Part shown: positions 60,770 to 64,000 of the stretch, in pieces
Layout: the number at the start of each line of letters is the position of its first letter
Numbering within the stretch: position 1 is the first letter of the stretch
Program-made: the position numbers and the translations under genes
Source: Sphingobacterium sp. BN32
GTDB lineage: Bacteria > Bacteroidota > Bacteroidia > Sphingobacteriales > Sphingobacteriaceae
Direction of reading: 5' to 3'
NCBI RefSeq assembly: GCF_030503615.1
Contig: NZ_CP129963.1
Coordinates: 3,968,001 to 4,032,000 of the forward strand
DNA length: 64,000 bases
Notes under the pieces: model-generated
Seen by the model: the letters and a program-made list of their open reading frames with translations, nothing else
Told to the model about the DNA's origin: nothing
Databases searched by the model: none

Positions 60770-61384
60770 AGCATTGATCTTTTTTGTAAAGAAATGCGGC
60801 CGATCATTGACCAAAGGCTAATTGTGGAGAGAAAATTAGGCATGCCCAACCGTGCCGCTGGGCTCTGCCCGCATGAAGTGATCAGTCTGATAATCCTTTT
60901 TGATACCCTATGATATACGAAACAACAGTCCTTTTATGCGTACGCATAGCTACACCTGGTGGATGTATTTCACGGATTGACCTCGTACAGCCATGTCTTC
61001 GCGCTTCACTTCCCGCGTGGGATTGTGTTGATGTAGTTTGTCAACATGCGTTTTCTGACAAATAGCGAAGGGATTAATTAAATCGATGCTGCGCATACCC
61101 AAAGTTTGCCAAACCAGATGAATCCGTCAGCACAAAGTCTTCATGGATAGCCCAGAACGGCCCTACTGCTCCATCGGTCGGCTCTACGCGTTCCAAGGGG
61201 ACCTGATTATACGGGTGAAAGCGTCTCGTTTTAACCCACCAAAGAACATGACGATGACAGCAGATGAGGGCATATGATGGATATGACCAAGGATATTTTC
61301 GGCAAGCTTTACGGGCATGAGAGGGATATGTCCAACGTAATGGCGGATCGGCTGTGGTCGCAGCGGATACAGATTAAGATCTGA
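60770..61384 (+). pseudogene. Decayed IS982-family transposase
   Basis: Fragments in shifting frames read RPIIDQRLIVERKLG, CPHEVISLIILFD, FHGLTSYSHVFALHFPRGIVLM, RQHKVFMD and DMTKDIFGKLYGHERDMS with MADRLWSQRIQ. They match, in order, the conserved segments of IS982 transposases. Several stops and frameshifts make it inactive. The stop of the last piece is at 61382-61384. Confidence 0.7.
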
Positions 61385-62228
61385 ACAGGACTGTCTAGAT
61401 TAGCTATGGTGCGCGTTGTTTCAAGATCCGATCAAAAGCGCGAGCCGAAAGTCCGAGACGTTCCCTAGCTCTTTTTTAAAAGTTCTCTGCCTGAATCGGT
61501 GCTTTCACCTACTTCATGTACCCCTAGGGTTATTCCATTTCGCATTGTTATGGCTGGTAGGGAAATAATAAAGCGTTGGTTTGCATTTCAGGTGCCGTTA
61601 TGCCCCTGGCGCGGATAGCTTCCGATCTCTCCGTACGTTGCCCTCTGGACAGCCCGTCAAAGGCAACAAGCATTGCCTGAACATGTAAATCTATTCGAAC
61701 TAACGACGGAGCTGAAATCTTACTTAAATGATGGTGTACAACAGCGCTTCCCTAGCTAAATTCTACTTCTGGGAAGCTAGTAACCGTAAACACAAAGAGA
61801 TGTATATTTACCCCGGCTATAAGGAATTATCCTAGCAATGCCCTACATTATAGGCTCCGTTTTTTTCGTTCCTACGATACGGAACATTTTCTTTTTTGCC
61901 GGGTTAAAGGCATCCTGATGTCCGTTAAAACCTACTTTAGGATACGAAGAAGGAAACAGAAATCTGTTATTTTCCGCCCCTTGTTTTCCCAATTGAAAAG
62001 CCGACTTTTTCAGCCTCCTCACATGGAATGTCTAATTTACCAGTACTATCTCTATCATCGCGCTGCACATCAAAGTAACATCCCTCATCTTCCCTGAAGT
62101 AATTTTTTCATTTAATAATAGCAGGAGTGTTTTATTAAATTATATCAAAGCCCGACATCTCGTTAGCCACAGTTAATGCCATTCAACTCTTTGAGATGAT
62201 TAATAGATTAGTACCTGTCGACTTTCCA
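61385..62228. other. Intergenic region, no gene seen
   Basis: The 840 nt hold no clear reading frame. A few short frames near 61700-61830 lack codon bias. It may contain degraded IS or other coding DNA. Confidence 0.4.
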
Positions 62229-63305
62229 TTAGCGCGGCCTACCCTCTTTTAAAAAAGAAACGACAAACGTTGTCCCACAACCTTCTTTACTCTGAAAACT
62301 AATTTCAGCCCCCAGCCACTCTACCATGGTTTTGATAACCCATAGTCCAATTCCATTGGGTTTTTCCCCATGTAATCCTTCTCGCCTGGCAGCACTAAAT
62401 TTTGAAAAAATATCATGTTTCATATGATCCGGAATGCCCACGCCAGTGTCCTGTATTTTTAGTTCAATTGCCCGATCTGTTTCAACAGCAGAGACGCTAA
62501 TGCTCCCTCCTTTTGGAGTAAACTTCAACGCATTAGAAATAAGGTTATTGACTACCTGTATTAGCTTCTCGCGATCGACTTGTAGAAATATCTGATCTTG
62601 ATTACTATAAAAAATAACGTCCACACCAAGTTGGGTTTTCATTACCTTATATTGCTCTACCAGTTTTCTCAGACTATCCACTATATCATTTCGAACGCTT
62701 ACCACCGGCACACTTAAAGAAGTCAGAAATTCCTTCTGTAAAAACGAACGAATCATCTGGATGTTACTTTTACATATCTGTTGTACTACGCTAAGTATCT
62801 CTTGCACCTTAGGTATCTCTTGCGAACTTGCTTTACCATATGCAAAATCAATTAGCGTGCTTGCCGTGGAAAGCGCACCGACTACATCGTGGCTCAATAT
62901 AGTTAAAATAGCGTTTTTCTGAGCATTATGTTTAAGTACGACATTGTTGGCTTCCAAGATATCACTTATATCCTGCGCCAGCGCAAACACCTGAGAGGTG
63001 TCTAGAATAGGATAAAAATTACATTTCAAATAACTAATTTGTCCAAACTTGATTCTCCTCAATACAAGTCCTTCAATGGACTTGTCATTCCCAAATCGTA
63101 ATAGCGATTCAAGCAATGCTCTATCTTCCTCATGAAGCTCATTTACAAACGCACCGAACCCACTCTGGGAGGTTGAAGATCCAAAAAATTGTTGAAAAAG
63201 GGGATTCATATAACCAAACCTTAAAGTCACTCGATCGAAAGAAAAAATCATATACGAGTCGTTGCCAGTTAAGGGTGCGATGGGGTTGAATGCGTGATTC
63301 TTCAT
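62229..63305 (-). CDS. PAS-domain sensor histidine kinase
   Basis: The 358-residue cytoplasmic protein has a PAS-like N-terminus (about 15-120, with ISYLKCNFYPILD). HisKA follows with LTILSHDVVGALSTA (His near 140). HATPase has NNLISNALKFTP, DTGVGIPDH and GIGLWVIKTMVEWLG. There is no receiver and no membrane helix. It is not linked to a response regulator gene here, so it may phosphorylate a distant partner. Confidence 0.9.
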   Translation of the reverse strand: MKNHAFNPIAPLTGNDSYMIFSFDRVTLRFGYMNPLFQQFFGSSTSQSGFGAFVNELHEEDRALLESLLRFGNDKSIEGLVLRRIKFGQISYLKCNFYPILDTSQVFALAQDISDILEANNVVLKHNAQKNAILTILSHDVVGALSTASTLIDFAYGKASSQEIPKVQEILSVVQQICKSNIQMIRSFLQKEFLTSLSVPVVSVRNDIVDSLRKLVEQYKVMKTQLGVDVIFYSNQDQIFLQVDREKLIQVVNNLISNALKFTPKGGSISVSAVETDRAIELKIQDTGVGIPDHMKHDIFSKFSAARREGLHGEKPNGIGLWVIKTMVEWLGAEISFQSKEGCGTTFVVSFLKEGRPR

Positions 63306-64000
63306 GTTATATTATTTGAGTGTAAAGCGTTAATTTTTGTTACAAATTATTAATTCTAGATTCGCCTAATCATCAGGTTTAAGTTGCTTGGCATTGAGGT
63401 ATTGATAAATAACAATGTGTTGACACCTTCCTCTGAGGCACCATGCTAATCGCTTTTAAAACAAAGTATTGAGTTACCCATTACTACAAACGATGTGCAA
63501 TAGAGGCATGGATATTTAGGAATGAAGATGACGCCTCGCGCCGATTGCTAGATGATACCCTCGGACAAATCCCCATAGGTAGCAAATCGTACTTGCCCTA
63601 ACCCATTATCTATCATTGAAAAATCATTTCATGATATACATCGACTAAGATATTACGCCTTAGAGGGCCAGTTTGCAATAACCTGCTTTCCATGCTTGCG
63701 AAGCACGAAAAAATACCAAGTGATGCGAAACCTGTACTTCTTGCTTCATCGTATTGTTTTTAAATAACAATCAAAGCTTATAAAAGTTGTTATTCGGTTA
63801 GCCCTAACTTTTTGAAATCTTACAGAATGGTAAATAAGGCCCTCCACTCGCTCCAGGAAAATTGCCATCGTCGTTGAGCGTAATTATCCAACTTACTTTC
63901 TCTGTATAAGATTTTATGAACGTTTACGATAATGAGTTGACCACATAAAAGAAAATTATCTGAACCAGGAGGCATTCTGAAGAAAGAGGGACGATTTACG
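63306..64000. other. Terminal stretch without a recognisable gene
   Basis: 695 nt upstream of the histidine kinase. No convincing frame, repeat or hairpin was found on either strand. A gene could begin after the window end. Confidence 0.4.

Overview
The window looks like chromosome of a Sphingobacterium-like Bacteroidetes. It has three SusC/SusD pairs, an ECF sigma/FecR pair, BACON, DUF4998 and DUF5000-type lipoproteins, a fimbrillin-like lipoprotein, and promoters of the TAnnTTTG (-7) type. No tRNA or rRNA gene and no CRISPR array was seen.

Layout. 1-2851: the end of an ABC-2 permease gene, then AT-rich accessory DNA with small genes, including a GIY-YIG domain protein and an uncharacterised pseudoknot-capable element. 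3246-5272: a 54-residue peptide gene and a fimbrillin-like lipoprotein behind a good -7 box. 5324-6775: small hypothetical genes and several hairpin RNAs or terminators. 6774-12910: a decayed prophage segment on the minus strand. It holds remains of a tail protein, an endolysin, a holin-like protein, coiled-coil proteins and a possible unimolecular spanin, all broken mainly by transition-type nonsense mutations. Between tail gene and endolysin, on the opposite (plus) strand, lies the most unusual feature: a tandem array of about ten to twelve short units of roughly 90-105 bp. Most carry a -7 box, a variable 5' hairpin and a rho-independent terminator with a recurring AGCCTAGCG or AGCCTGACG stem. 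An IS3-family (IS407-group) element with a 4-bp target duplication sits inside it.

13117-19807 is housekeeping: metallophosphoesterase, hemH, ispH, ndk and exported proteins. 19982-29065 is a minus-strand glycan locus (ECF sigma, FecR, SusC with an STN domain, SusD, BACON lipoprotein, sulfatase), in which the sensor pair would switch on uptake. 29550-37061 holds an oxidoreductase, ruvX-ybeY-S26 peptidase, an exported DUF1684/peptide-deformylase fusion, a DEAD-box helicase, a fatty acid desaturase and a cold-shock gene. 38011-47829 is a plus-strand glycan locus (SusC, SusD, two surface lipoproteins, heparinase II/III-like lyase) preceded by two copies of a palindrome. 48532-55176 is a five-gene signalling operon (REC-PAS kinase, CHASE3-GAF hybrid kinase with three receivers, receiver, CheR, receiver). 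55882-60617 is an enzyme-free SusC/SusD pair. 60770-61384 is a dead IS982-family transposase, and 62229-63305 a PAS histidine kinase.

The GlcNAc-sulfatase-like enzyme in one glycan locus and the heparinase-like lyase in the other would fit use of sulfated glycosaminoglycan-type glycans, but the substrate is inferred only.
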